Positions 1 through 6,209 of a DNA stretch of 10,166 nucleotides are shown here, piece after piece. The stretch lies in contig CANLGS010000072.1 of assembly GCA_947490035.1 (NCBI GenBank), forward strand, positions 1 through 10,166, written 5' to 3'. A model generated the notes under the pieces. It worked only from the letters and a program-made list of their open reading frames with translations, had not been told where the DNA came from and did not search any database. This DNA is from Gemmataceae bacterium. Lineage in GTDB: Bacteria; Planctomycetota; Planctomycetia; Gemmatales; Gemmataceae. The position numbers and the translations under genes are program-made. The first letter of the stretch is position 1, and each line of letters begins with the position of its first letter.

Positions 1-1
1 C

Positions 2-51
2 ACCCGCGTCGTCCACACGCGGGTTCGCCCGTGCCGCTCGGCTCGCGGCAC
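2..51. repeat. Two tandem short hairpins at the left edge
   Basis: Two perfect stem-loops lie side by side. ACCCGCGT (2-9) pairs with ACGCGGGT (17-24) around a 7-nt loop, and GTGCCGC (31-37) pairs with GCGGCAC (45-51) around a 7-nt loop. They may be the 3' end or terminator of a gene outside the window, or part of a dispersed repeat. No T-tract follows the second stem. Nothing else is recognisable in 52-127. Confidence 0.4.
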
Positions 52-127
52 CTACCGCACTTCAGAAAGTCCCCCCCGCGCGCCGATAAGCAATGAGGGT
101 TATTCCGTCGGCTCGGGGTGGTCGGGT

Positions 128-1438
128 ATGGCACACACGCAAAACGAGCGCGAAGCGGAGCGGTTGCTCGCGGAGGCTCGCGCCGCGCACCGCACCGCCG
201 ACCGCGAACGCAGTCGCGCCCGCAAGCTCGCGGGCCGCCTCGCACGCCGCCTTCAGCACACGTTTTCCGCCGCCCGCGCGCGACTCGATGCGGACCGTGC
301 GGCGCTCGACGCGCGCGCCGCCAGATTCAACGAAACCCAGTCGAACTTCAACGCCGCCGCCGCGACCGACCGCGACCGCCAGCGCACCGCGTGGACCGAT
401 CTCGCCGCGCGCCAGCAGCGGCTGGCCGACGAGTGGGAGGAGATGAACCGCTTCCACGCGGACCAGGCCGCCGCGCTCGACGCCCGCGCCGCCGGACTCG
501 CCGCCCGCGAGAAAAGTGCCGCCGACGCGAAGGCCAAACTTCAGCACGAAGTGGCAACGCTGCGTGAAGAAGCCGCGGCGCTCGACGCGCGGGCGCGCAA
601 CGCGCGGCAGGTGGTGGACGAACTCGAACGCCAGCGCGAGCAACTGCGGCTTGAATCGCTCGCGCCGTCCGCGACCGGCGCCGAACCGCCGCGGGAACTG
701 AGCGTCGCGCTCGACCGCGCCGCCGACCGCGACCTCACCAGATGGGCCGACGAACTCGCCAAGAAAGAGGATCGATTCGCCTTCGAGCGGGCCGCACTTG
801 CGAGAATGTTCGCAAACGTGTCGCGCGACAAGGACGAGCTGAAGGACCGGCGCCGGGTGCTCGCGGAGCAGTTCGCGCAACTCGCCGCCGCCCGCGCCGG
901 GTGGCAGGAAGCGGAGCGCGCGACCGTGGCTGAAATGGAACAACTCGCCCGCACGCTGCGGCACCGCGAGACCGAACTCGACGCCCGCGAACACCGCCTC
1001 GGCCGCGCCGACGGCCGCCGCCGCGAAGACGCCTACGACCTGTGGCAACTCCGGCTGCGGCTCGAAGCGTGGCAGTCGAAGTTGGTCGCGTTCGAGATGC
1101 GCTGGCACACGGAGCGCGAGAGCCTCGAAGTGGATTTCTCTCGGCGCGAACAGGAACTGATCGCCCGCGAGGTGCGCGCCGCGAGTGCACCGGGCGCGGG
1201 CGACGACACGATTCCGACGGCGGCGGTCGTGTTCGAGGCCGCGCCGCCCGCGATCCCGGCGGAGCTGGCCGCGCTGCGCGACGAGGTCGAACGCATGGCC
1301 GCGGTGCTGCTGGAAACGGACCTGCCCGAACCGCCGGACCCGTTCGAGGGCGAGTTGCCGTGGGGCTTTGTGGTGCCGGACGCGACCGACGAAGAGGGCG
1401 ACGTGCTCGCGTTCGGGCGCGAATCGCGCGCCGCGTGA
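128..1438 (+). CDS. Long coiled-coil protein, function unknown
   Basis: A 436-aa protein dominated by Ala, Arg, Glu, Asp and Leu, with heptad-like spacing over roughly residues 5-178 and 188-350. It has no signal peptide, no membrane segment and no enzymatic motif that I recognise. The tetrapeptide LDAR recurs at residues 60-63, 117-120, 152-155 and 284-287, with the related LIAR at 344-347, suggesting an internally repeated helical rod. After about residue 352 the chain becomes Pro/Ala-rich, then a short helix (about 377-396) and an acidic tail (DLPEPPDPFEGELPWG, then DEEGD). The ATG at 128 is the first good start; the preceding bases GGGGTGGTCGG give only a weak ribosome-binding site. It is probably cytoplasmic and structural or scaffolding. 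Similarity searches with such a coiled coil would give spurious hits, so no name is offered. The TGA stop is the first triplet of the inverted repeat that follows. Confidence 0.8.
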   Translation: MAHTQNEREAERLLAEARAAHRTADRERSRARKLAGRLARRLQHTFSAARARLDADRAALDARAARFNETQSNFNAAAATDRDRQRTAWTDLAARQQRLADEWEEMNRFHADQAAALDARAAGLAAREKSAADAKAKLQHEVATLREEAAALDARARNARQVVDELERQREQLRLESLAPSATGAEPPRELSVALDRAADRDLTRWADELAKKEDRFAFERAALARMFANVSRDKDELKDRRRVLAEQFAQLAAARAGWQEAERATVAEMEQLARTLRHRETELDAREHRLGRADGRRREDAYDLWQLRLRLEAWQSKLVAFEMRWHTERESLEVDFSRREQELIAREVRAASAPGAGDDTIPTAAVVFEAAPPAIPAELAALRDEVERMAAVLLETDLPEPPDPFEGELPWGFVVPDATDEEGDVLAFGRESRAA

Positions 1439-1520
1439 GTTTGCTTCTTGTGGCACAGGCTTCCAGCCTGTGATTCTCAGGCACACAGGCTGGAAGCCTG
1501 TGCCACAAGAAACAAACTCA
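1436..1520. repeat. Long inverted repeat I between convergent stop codons (bidirectional terminator-like)
   Basis: The arms 1436-1472 and 1484-1520 are 37 nt each and pair with a single mismatch (1444/1512) around an 11-nt loop. Each arm also contains its own hairpin, CACAGGCTTCCAGCCTGTG (8-bp stem), so the element can fold as one long hairpin or as two small ones, in the manner of REP/BIME elements. The outermost triplets are TGA stops: 1436-1438 ends the coiled-coil gene, and 1518-1520 read on the - strand ends pyrD. It probably acts as a shared transcription terminator. I recognise the GGCACAGGCTTCCAGCC core as a dispersed planctomycete repeat. Confidence 0.85.
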
Positions 1521-2432
1521 CACCTTCAGCGTGCCGACCACTTCGCGCACGCTCCGCACGCCGAGCGCTTCGATTGCGCCCGGCAGCGCGTCCACGATCG
1601 TCATGCTCGCGGTCGGGTCGTAGAAGTTCGCGGTGCCGATCTGAACGGCACTCGCACCGACTACCAGGAAATCCATCACGTCGTCGAGCGTCGCGATCCC
1701 GCCCACCGCGATCACCGGGATCGCCTTCAGGTGCGCGATCCGCCACACGGCGCGGAGCGCCAGCGGCTTGATCGCGGGTCCGCTGAGGCCGCCGGTCACG
1801 TTGCCCAGGATCGGCTTGCGGCGGCGCCAATCGACCGCCATTCCCACGAACGTGTTCACCGCACTCACGGCGTCGGCACCGCCCTCGGCCGCGGCCCGCG
1901 CGATGAGCGTGATGTCCGTCACGTTCGGCGTGAGCTTCGCGATCAAAGGCAGGTCCGGGCACACGTCGCGACACCGGCGCACGATGCGCTTCGTCAGTTC
2001 CGGGTCGCTGGCGAAGTCCTTTCCCCCGGCCACGTTCGGGCACGACAGGTTCAACTCCAAAGCTGCAAGCCCATCCTTGCTCGCATGAACGCGTGCGGCC
2101 ATCGCGACGAACTCGTCTTCGCTCTTGCCGGCGATGTTCCCGATGATCGCGGTGGGCAGCGTGCGCAAGTACGGCAGGTGGTGCGTGAGGAAGTGTTCGA
2201 GGCCGTCGTTGTCGAGGCCGATGGCGTTCAACATGCCGCTCGCGGTCTCGACCGTGCGGGGCGGCTTGTTGCCGGCGCGCGGCGCGTGCGTCACGGTCTT
2301 GGGGACAACGCCGCCGAGCTTCGCGAAGTCCACGAACGCGGTCATCTCCTTCGCGTAGCCGAAGGTGCCGCTGGCGACGAGTACCGGGTTGCGGAGCGCG
2401 AGTCGGCCGAGCGAAACGGACAGGTCGGTCAT
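1518..2432 (-). CDS. pyrD: Dihydroorotate dehydrogenase, class 1 (probably 1B), catalytic subunit
   Basis: A 304-aa FMN-dependent TIM-barrel enzyme that oxidises dihydroorotate to orotate, the fourth step of pyrimidine synthesis. Visible family features are the N-terminal [12 protein letters not shown] (residues 15-26), the flavin-site Lys45 in VPKTVT, the active-site loop LNLSCPN with Cys131 as catalytic base, Lys166 in AKLTPN, the SAVNT motif (190-194), [10 protein letters not shown] (214-223), the FMN-phosphate segment VGGIA (243-247) and GASAVQIGT (259-267). Cys rather than Ser at the base position, together with the length, fits class 1 and argues against the membrane-bound class 2 enzyme. 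The 1B subtype, which pairs with a PyrK electron-transfer subunit, is inferred from sequence feel; no pyrK is in this window. Its ATG overlaps the queC stop as ATGA (2429-2432), so the two are probably translationally coupled. The gene ends inside inverted repeat I. Confidence 0.95.
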   Translation of the reverse strand: MTDLSVSLGRLALRNPVLVASGTFGYAKEMTAFVDFAKLGGVVPKTVTHAPRAGNKPPRTVETASGMLNAIGLDNDGLEHFLTHHLPYLRTLPTAIIGNIAGKSEDEFVAMAARVHASKDGLAALELNLSCPNVAGGKDFASDPELTKRIVRRCRDVCPDLPLIAKLTPNVTDITLIARAAAEGGADAVSAVNTFVGMAVDWRRRKPILGNVTGGLSGPAIKPLALRAVWRIAHLKAIPVIAVGGIATLDDVMDFLVVGASAVQIGTANFYDPTASMTIVDALPGAIEALGVRSVREVVGTLKV

Positions 2433-3124
2433 CGCTCACCCTCCACGTATTCCGTCGGGTCCGGCACGCCGGCTTCGGCGAAGCCCTTCTTCCGCAGCGC
2501 GCACGAATCGCACCGGCCGCACGCGCGGCCGGTCGCGTCGGGGTCGTAACAGCTCAACGTGAGCGCGTAATCGACCCCGAGTTTCACCCCTTCGCGAATG
2601 ATCTCCGCCTTCGTCATCTTCAGTAAGGGCGAGTGAACCTTGAACGTCCCCGCGCCCTCGGTGCCGGCCTTCGTCGCGAGGTTAGCGAGCGCCGCGAACG
2701 CGCTCAGGAACTCCGGTCGGCAATCGGGGTAGCCCGAATAATCGAGGACGTTGGCGCCGATGAAGAGGTCGAACGCGCCGACCACCTCCGCGTAGCCCAG
2801 CGCCAGCCCCAACAGAATCGTGTTGCGCGCCGGGACGTAGGTGACCGGCACGCCGTGGCTCATGTCGTCCGCGGACCGGTCCTTCGGCACCGCGATGTCC
2901 GCCGTCAGCGCCGACCCGCCGATCTGCCGCAGGTCGAGCCTCACCACGCGGTGTTCGGTCGCGCCCAGCGCCTTCGCCACGGTCGCGGCGCGGTCGAGTT
3001 CGACGCGGTGCCGCTGCCCGTAATCGACCGACAGCGCGTAGCACTCGAAGCCCTGGTTCCGCGCGACCGCCAGCGCTGTGGTGCTGTCGAGGCCGCCGCT
3101 GAGAAGTACGACCGCTTTGGGCAT
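2429..3124 (-). CDS. queC: 7-cyano-7-deazaguanine (preQ0) synthase QueC
   Basis: A 231-aa ATP-dependent enzyme that converts 7-carboxy-7-deazaguanine to preQ0 in queuosine biosynthesis. The PP-loop SGGLDST begins at residue 9. Further family motifs are SVDYGQRHR (32-40), VPARNT (97-102) and [17 protein letters not shown] (123-139). The C-terminal zinc site is complete: Cys192, Cys202, Cys205 and Cys208 (CxxCxxC preceded by a distal Cys). The reading frame stays open 29 codons upstream of 3124, but those residues translate the palindromic repeat at 3145-3211. The conserved N-terminus [11 protein letters not shown] fixes the start at 3124. The only ribosome-binding candidate is a weak AGGCAGG just upstream. 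It overlaps pyrD by 4 bp and diverges from queF, the next enzyme on the preQ1 branch. Confidence 0.96.
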   Translation of the reverse strand: MPKAVVLLSGGLDSTTALAVARNQGFECYALSVDYGQRHRVELDRAATVAKALGATEHRVVRLDLRQIGGSALTADIAVPKDRSADDMSHGVPVTYVPARNTILLGLALGYAEVVGAFDLFIGANVLDYSGYPDCRPEFLSAFAALANLATKAGTEGAGTFKVHSPLLKMTKAEIIREGVKLGVDYALTLSCYDPDATGRACGRCDSCALRKKGFAEAGVPDPTEYVEGER

Positions 3125-3144
3125 TCCTGCCTGCCTGAGTCTTC

Positions 3145-3211
3145 GTGGCACAGACATTCCTGTCTGTGTGGGTTGAGAGCATCGCCGCACAGACAGGAAT
3201 GTCTGTGCCAC
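3145..3211. repeat. Long inverted repeat II (GTGGCACAGACATTCC family), queC-queF intergenic
   Basis: Perfect 24-nt arms (3145-3168 and 3188-3211) flank a 19-nt loop. Each arm is also a hairpin, CACAGACATTCCTGTCTGTG. The element lies 20 bp upstream of the queC ATG, so it falls in the 5' region of that transcript, not at a gene end. The element at 6210-6276 has identical arms and the same loop length but a different loop sequence. Confidence 0.85.
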
Positions 3212-3221
3212 CAGAGAAAAC

Positions 3222-3250
3222 GGTGGGACGGCGCAAAGCCTTGTCCCACC
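3222..3250. repeat. Hairpin of a second dispersed repeat type, queF leader
   Basis: GGTGGGAC (3222-3229) pairs with GTCCCACC (3243-3250). Inside, GGC (3230-3232) pairs with GCC (3238-3240) around GCAAA, leaving a 2-nt bulge. I recall this GGTGGGACGGCGCAAAGCC core as a dispersed planctomycete repeat, which a genome search could confirm. It lies 57 bp upstream of the queF ATG and could be transcribed as part of its leader. Confidence 0.55.
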
Positions 3251-3272
3251 CTACAAGACGGCGACACGCTCG

Positions 3273-3286
3273 CCTATCAAGATAGG
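3273..3286. promoter_or_regulatory. Candidate operator dyad upstream of queF
   Basis: CCTATCAAGATAGG consists of two perfect 6-bp arms around a 2-bp AA centre, ending 21 bp before the queF ATG at 3308. It is A/T-richer than its surroundings. A 2-nt loop is unfavourable as an RNA hairpin, so a DNA-binding dyad is more likely. I cannot name a regulator, and no clear -35/-10 pair surrounds it. Confidence 0.35.
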
Positions 3287-3307
3287 TATCACCACGAGAA
3301 GCGCAGC

Positions 3308-3694
3308 ATGGAACCGACCGAAACGCCGTCCGTCGACCAGTTGGAGACGTTCCCGAACCCGCGACCGGGGCGCGAGTTTGCCGTCGAGATCGTGTGCCCG
3401 GAGTTCACCAGCGTGTGCCCGAAGACCGGCCAGCCGGACTTCGGCGTCATCACGTACACGTACACGCCCGGCGAGACGTGCGTCGAACTGAAGTCGCTAA
3501 AACTCTACCTGCAACGGTTCCGCGACCGCGGCATCTTCTACGAGCAGGTGACGAACCAACTGCTCGACGACTTCGTGGCCGCGTGCCGGCCGGTGCGGTG
3601 CAAGGTGGTGTCGGTGTGGACGCCGCGCGGCGGCATCACCACGGCGGTGACGTGCGAATACCAAGGCGAACCCCGGCCGCAAGGCCGGGGGTGA
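3308..3694 (+). CDS. queF: NADPH-dependent 7-cyano-7-deazaguanine reductase QueF, type I
   Basis: A 128-aa tunnelling-fold enzyme that reduces the preQ0 nitrile to preQ1 with NADPH. The signature VCPKTGQPDFG carries the nucleophile Cys37 and the proton donor Asp44. The QueF motif ELKSLKLY spans 60-67, and FRDRGIFYE ends with the substrate-binding Glu79. The last recognisable family segment is VTCEYQG (about 114-120). The final codons, EPRPQGRG and the stop, are encoded by the left arm of the inverted repeat at 3663-3751, so the native C-terminus was apparently replaced or extended by repeat DNA. The frame is open far upstream (to 2633), but that stretch is antisense to queC. ATG 3308 precedes the conserved part by about 22 residues, with a weak GAGAAG ribosome-binding site. 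It diverges from queC, the preceding enzyme of the pathway. Confidence 0.94.
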   Translation: MEPTETPSVDQLETFPNPRPGREFAVEIVCPEFTSVCPKTGQPDFGVITYTYTPGETCVELKSLKLYLQRFRDRGIFYEQVTNQLLDDFVAACRPVRCKVVSVWTPRGGITTAVTCEYQGEPRPQGRG

Positions 3695-3751
3695 TGGTGA
3701 AAGCGAACGCGCAACGCAAACACCCCCGGCCTTGCAGCCGGGGTTCGCCTT
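3663..3751. repeat. Long inverted repeat IV (CCCCGGCC family) between convergent genes
   Basis: The 31-nt arms 3663-3693 and 3721-3751 pair with one mismatch (3678/3736) around a 27-nt loop. The left arm is itself a hairpin, CCCCGGCCGCAAGGCCGGGG, with an 8-bp stem capped by the GNRA-type tetraloop GCAA. The element contains most of the queF stop codon (3692-3694) and touches the stop of the BON-domain gene (3751-3753), so it separates two convergent genes and is probably a bidirectional terminator. The sequence is unrelated to repeats I-III, but the architecture is the same. Confidence 0.85.
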
Positions 3752-3957
3752 CACTCGACGACGATGGCGTTTTCGAGGCGTGCGTTCGGGAGCGCTTCGC
3801 GTGCGCCCTGCTGGGCGAGTTGCTTGACGTGGAACGAGTTGGCCTGACCGCGAAGCACGACGCGGTCGCCGCTGGTCGCGATTTCGACCTGGAGGTTCTT
3901 GACCCGGCGGTTCGTGCGGTCGGCGACGCGCTGTGTAACAAGCTCAAGTAACGACAT
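3751..3957 (-). CDS. Small BON-domain protein
   Basis: A 68-aa protein made of little more than one BON-like fold. A helix (2-16) is followed by VEIATSGDRVVLRGQANSFH (24-43), matching the strand-turn-strand and the conserved glycine of BON domains, then a helix KQLAQQGAREAL and the closing strand NAIVVE. BON domains usually bind phospholipid or membrane surfaces and often occur in periplasmic proteins. This one has no signal peptide, so a cytoplasmic role is more likely. ATG 3957 is chosen because the recognisable sequence starts there; the frame is open to 4215, but the upstream residues look non-coding. No Shine-Dalgarno precedes the ATG. It ends at repeat IV, facing queF. Its specific role is unknown. 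Confidence 0.7.
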   Translation of the reverse strand: MSLLELVTQRVADRTNRRVKNLQVEIATSGDRVVLRGQANSFHVKQLAQQGAREALPNARLENAIVVE

Positions 3958-4005
3958 GGGGGTGGTGCTCGTCGGTCCTTTGTGTCTCGCGGTGTCGCCC
4001 AGACG

Positions 4006-4023
4006 CCGGGCAGGGGTGCCCGG
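4006..4023. repeat. Hairpin in the divergent BON / membrane-protein intergenic region
   Basis: CCGGGCA (4006-4012) and TGCCCGG (4017-4023) form a perfect 7-bp stem with a GGGG loop. It lies between two divergent starts (3957 on -, 4077 on +), so it is more likely a leader structure or repeat piece than a terminator. A weaker dyad, TTCAA-N6-TTGAA, lies at 4057-4072 just before the next start. Confidence 0.35.
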
Positions 4024-4076
4024 TTTGCAGTCGTGTGAGCCGCGCCAGAGACGTAATTCAAAGCTTATTGAAACTA

Positions 4077-4469
4077 ATGCAAACAGCAGTCCAGAATCAG
4101 ACTTCTTCTTCAGAACTCCTGGTCCTGCGCGGTTCGCGACCACTGTTCGCCGAGGAACTGCGCACGCGGGTCGCGGCCGGCGCCCGGTGCGTCCGGTTCG
4201 AGTACTGCTTCTCATTCCTGTTCGTCACCGTGCGCCGGCAGTCCGAAGTTTTCCTCACGGACTCCTGGCAACAGCGGTACTTGCGGGGCTTATGGTACAG
4301 TCTGCTGGCGCTCGTCCTAGGTCCGTGGGGCATCCCGTGGGGTCTGGTGTGGACGCCGTGGGCCATCTGGGTGAATACGACCGGCGGAGCGGACTGCACC
4401 GCCGACGTCCTCGCCGCGCTGGAAACGCCTAGTACAGATTCCGCAGTCGCGCAAGTCGATTCCCGATAA
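4077..4469 (+). CDS. Small conserved membrane-associated protein with GPWGIPWG core
   Basis: A 130-aa protein. After a polar N-terminus come a Cys-containing segment ARCVRFEYCFSFLFVTVRR (36-54), then SEVFLTD, a basic stretch QQRYLRG, and a long hydrophobic, Trp-rich segment (about 71-99) containing LGPWGIPWG and TPWAIW, followed by NTTGGADCTADVL. I recognise the overall pattern as a recurrent uncharacterised family in Gemmata-like planctomycetes, but know no function. It probably sits in the membrane by one or two short hydrophobic helices. ATG 4077 is used; an in-frame GTG at 4035 would add 14 residues, and neither has a Shine-Dalgarno. Its TAA (4467-4469) overlaps the Shine-Dalgarno of the next gene, so it is likely the first gene of a three-gene operon. 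Confidence 0.7.
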   Translation: MQTAVQNQTSSSELLVLRGSRPLFAEELRTRVAAGARCVRFEYCFSFLFVTVRRQSEVFLTDSWQQRYLRGLWYSLLALVLGPWGIPWGLVWTPWAIWVNTTGGADCTADVLAALETPSTDSAVAQVDSR

Positions 4470-4483
4470 GGAGAGCGAAAGTG
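4468..4483 (+). promoter_or_regulatory. Strong Shine-Dalgarno fixing a GTG start
   Basis: AAGGAGAG (4468-4475) lies 5 nt before GTG 4481. This is the best ribosome-binding site in the window. It overlaps the stop codon of the preceding gene, which favours translational coupling and supports the GTG over the next in-frame ATG (residue 33). Confidence 0.75.
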
Positions 4484-5584
4484 GTTCGTTTCGGCGTGAC
4501 CGCTCTGGGTGCCGTGGTCGCGGGTCTGCTCGCGCTCGCGGAAGGACGCGCGTCGCTGCACCACCCCGACGACCCGATGGCGATTCCGGTGAGCGCCGCG
4601 GGTGAGCCGGAGCCACTACGGTTTGAAGAGTTTGGGCGGCGGCGGCTCGTGCTGATGAACGCGGGCAACGCGGATTGGCCGCTCGAACGGGCCGACGAGA
4701 CGGATCCGACGAAGAAAATTCGCAGCGACCGCGGGGTTGTAAAGGACCGCATCGACAAGCGGCAGAAGCAGGCGAAACGCACTCAGGAAGACAGCGTGGC
4801 GCTGGCGGTCGATCTGCTCCGCTTCGGCCGCCCGGACGACGCCGACGGCACGCTGGCGGGGAAGCAGCGCCAGGGCTATTTGGCGTATGTCACGCTCGCC
4901 CACATCGCGGCGGCCCAGCCCAACCCAAACGATCAGAAGACGCGCGACTGGAGCCGCGCGTACTCGTTCCTGAGCGACGCCAACGAAGTACCACGGCCGA
5001 AGGAGTTTCCCGGCCTGACGCCGCAACAACTCGCGTGGCAGGTAAAACTGAACCGCGGTGTCCTGCTGAAGTTCGTGCGCCTGCGCATGGACGAGGCGCG
5101 AGCCAAGCCCGGTCCAGAGAACGAACTACCGGACGCGATCTTTCCGGTGAACTTCGCGGACAGGGCCGACGGCCTGCTGGCTCCGGCGGAGCGCGAGAAA
5201 CTGCCGCCCGACGCGCTCGCCACCGTGCAGCAACTCGTGCTGTGGTTCCCGCACGACACGCGGCTCTACTGGCTGCTCGCCGAGATTTACGCGGCGAAGG
5301 GCGAGTTCCGCGCGGCGCAAAAGATCATGGACGAGTGCGTGCGGTCGCTCGGTTACAGTAACCGCAAGGTACTGATGCAGCACCGCGAAGCGGTGATGAA
5401 GGCTGCGGACGCGACGGTCCCGCCGCCGGACGAACCGCTGCTCACGCCGACCGACGACCCGGTGCCGGTAACCCCGCCGATCACGATGCGCACGGTGTGG
5501 CTGTACTTCGGCGCGGTCGCCGCGGTTGTCCTGTTCGCGGTCACGCGCGCCCTCGTCAAGTGGAAGAGGGGACCAGCGCGATGA
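4481..5584 (+). CDS. Exported/anchored helical protein with TPR-like segment and C-terminal membrane anchor
   Basis: A 367-aa protein. Residues 1-24 look like a signal peptide (hydrophobic run FGVTALGAVVAGLLALA). A charged region follows, with a Lys/Arg-rich helix around 78-101, then predominantly helical sequence. Residues about 244-290 (ALATVQQLVLWFPHDTRLYW, then LLAEIYAAKGEFRAAQKIMDE) fit one TPR or Sel1-like helical pair. After a Pro/Asp-rich linker (312-335), residues 338-357 form a membrane helix followed by KWKRG, predicting an outward-facing domain anchored at its C-terminus. No catalytic motif is visible. It begins at a GTG with a strong Shine-Dalgarno, and its stop overlaps the macro-domain ATG (ATGA, 5581-5584). 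A role as an envelope scaffold is an inference from topology only. Confidence 0.8.
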   Translation: MVRFGVTALGAVVAGLLALAEGRASLHHPDDPMAIPVSAAGEPEPLRFEEFGRRRLVLMNAGNADWPLERADETDPTKKIRSDRGVVKDRIDKRQKQAKRTQEDSVALAVDLLRFGRPDDADGTLAGKQRQGYLAYVTLAHIAAAQPNPNDQKTRDWSRAYSFLSDANEVPRPKEFPGLTPQQLAWQVKLNRGVLLKFVRLRMDEARAKPGPENELPDAIFPVNFADRADGLLAPAEREKLPPDALATVQQLVLWFPHDTRLYWLLAEIYAAKGEFRAAQKIMDECVRSLGYSNRKVLMQHREAVMKAADATVPPPDEPLLTPTDDPVPVTPPITMRTVWLYFGAVAAVVLFAVTRALVKWKRGPAR

Positions 5585-6195
5585 TCGAAAACGTGTGGCT
5601 GGTTCACCCGGACGAGGCGATGTGTACCGCGTTCGCTCGCCGCTTCAGTGGGCTGCGCGGCGTCCGCGTCGTACAGGAACGCTTCGAGGACTTGGAGCCG
5701 CACGACTGCTTCGTGACCGCCGGGAACGCCTTTGGTCTGATGACCGCGGGCATCGACGCGGCCGTCGTCGGGTACTTTGGCGAAGAACTGATGACGCGCG
5801 TGCAACAGCGCATCATGAACGACTACTTCGGCGAACAACCCGTCGGAACCGCGTTCGTACTGGACACGCACAACGCGGCGATTCCGTTTCTGGTTCACGC
5901 CCCGACGATGCGCGTGCCGGGCAACATTGACGGCACGGACAAGGTGTATTGCGCGACGTGGGCGGCGCTGCTCGCGGTGCAGGCTCACAACGCGACGAAC
6001 GCGCGCCAAATCGAAACGGTCGCGTTCCCCGCGATGGGCACCGGGTTCGGCGGGGTGCCGTTCGACGAGGCCGCGCGGCAGATGGCGGTCGCCTGGCGCA
6101 GTTACCTCGACCCGCCGCACCGCCTCGACTGGGATTTCGTGATCGAGCGCCACCGCGCCATCTGCTACGACGGCGGTTGCCAGGTCGTGCGCTGA
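5581..6195 (+). CDS. Macro-domain protein (ADP-ribose-binding fold)
   Basis: A 204-aa protein matching the macro-domain pattern. The first nucleotide-binding loop is FVTAGNAFGLMTAGIDAAV (44-62), where Asn49 and the Gly-Ile-Asp correspond to the conserved Asn and G-x-D of ADP-ribose-binding macro domains. The second is FPAMGTGFGGVPFDEAAR (149-166), the Gly-rich phosphate loop. Such domains bind ADP-ribose or remove it from proteins, nucleic acids or O-acetyl-ADP-ribose. The substrate here cannot be told; the loops look intact. ATG 5581 overlaps the preceding stop, implying coupled expression with the membrane protein. An upstream in-frame extension to 5497 lies inside the previous gene and is rejected. 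There is no signal peptide, so it should act in the cytoplasm. Repeat III follows 14 bp after the stop. Confidence 0.85.
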   Translation: MIENVWLVHPDEAMCTAFARRFSGLRGVRVVQERFEDLEPHDCFVTAGNAFGLMTAGIDAAVVGYFGEELMTRVQQRIMNDYFGEQPVGTAFVLDTHNAAIPFLVHAPTMRVPGNIDGTDKVYCATWAALLAVQAHNATNARQIETVAFPAMGTGFGGVPFDEAARQMAVAWRSYLDPPHRLDWDFVIERHRAICYDGGCQVVR

Positions 6196-6209
6196 ACTGG
6201 TTTGTCTTG

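Noticed and set aside
62..1486. A 474-codon open frame on the - strand opposite the coiled-coil gene
   Set aside because: Its start lies in inverted repeat I and its composition is what antisense of a GC-rich coding strand gives. The + strand product has the better amino-acid pattern.
1185..2549. A 454-codon + strand frame across repeat I and pyrD
   Set aside because: It is antisense to pyrD, which has complete family motifs, and it also reads through the repeat.
3125..3211. 29-residue N-terminal extension of QueC
   Set aside because: These residues are translated repeat II (AQTFLSV and similar). The conserved start [11 protein letters not shown] is at 3124.
2633..3307. In-frame N-terminal extension of QueF
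   Set aside because: The extension is antisense to queC and then translates repeats. QueF homology begins only after ATG 3308.
3212..3307. preQ1 riboswitch upstream of queF
   Set aside because: The hairpin present has the wrong size and no A-rich tail or pseudoknot partner that I can identify. Its sequence fits a dispersed repeat.
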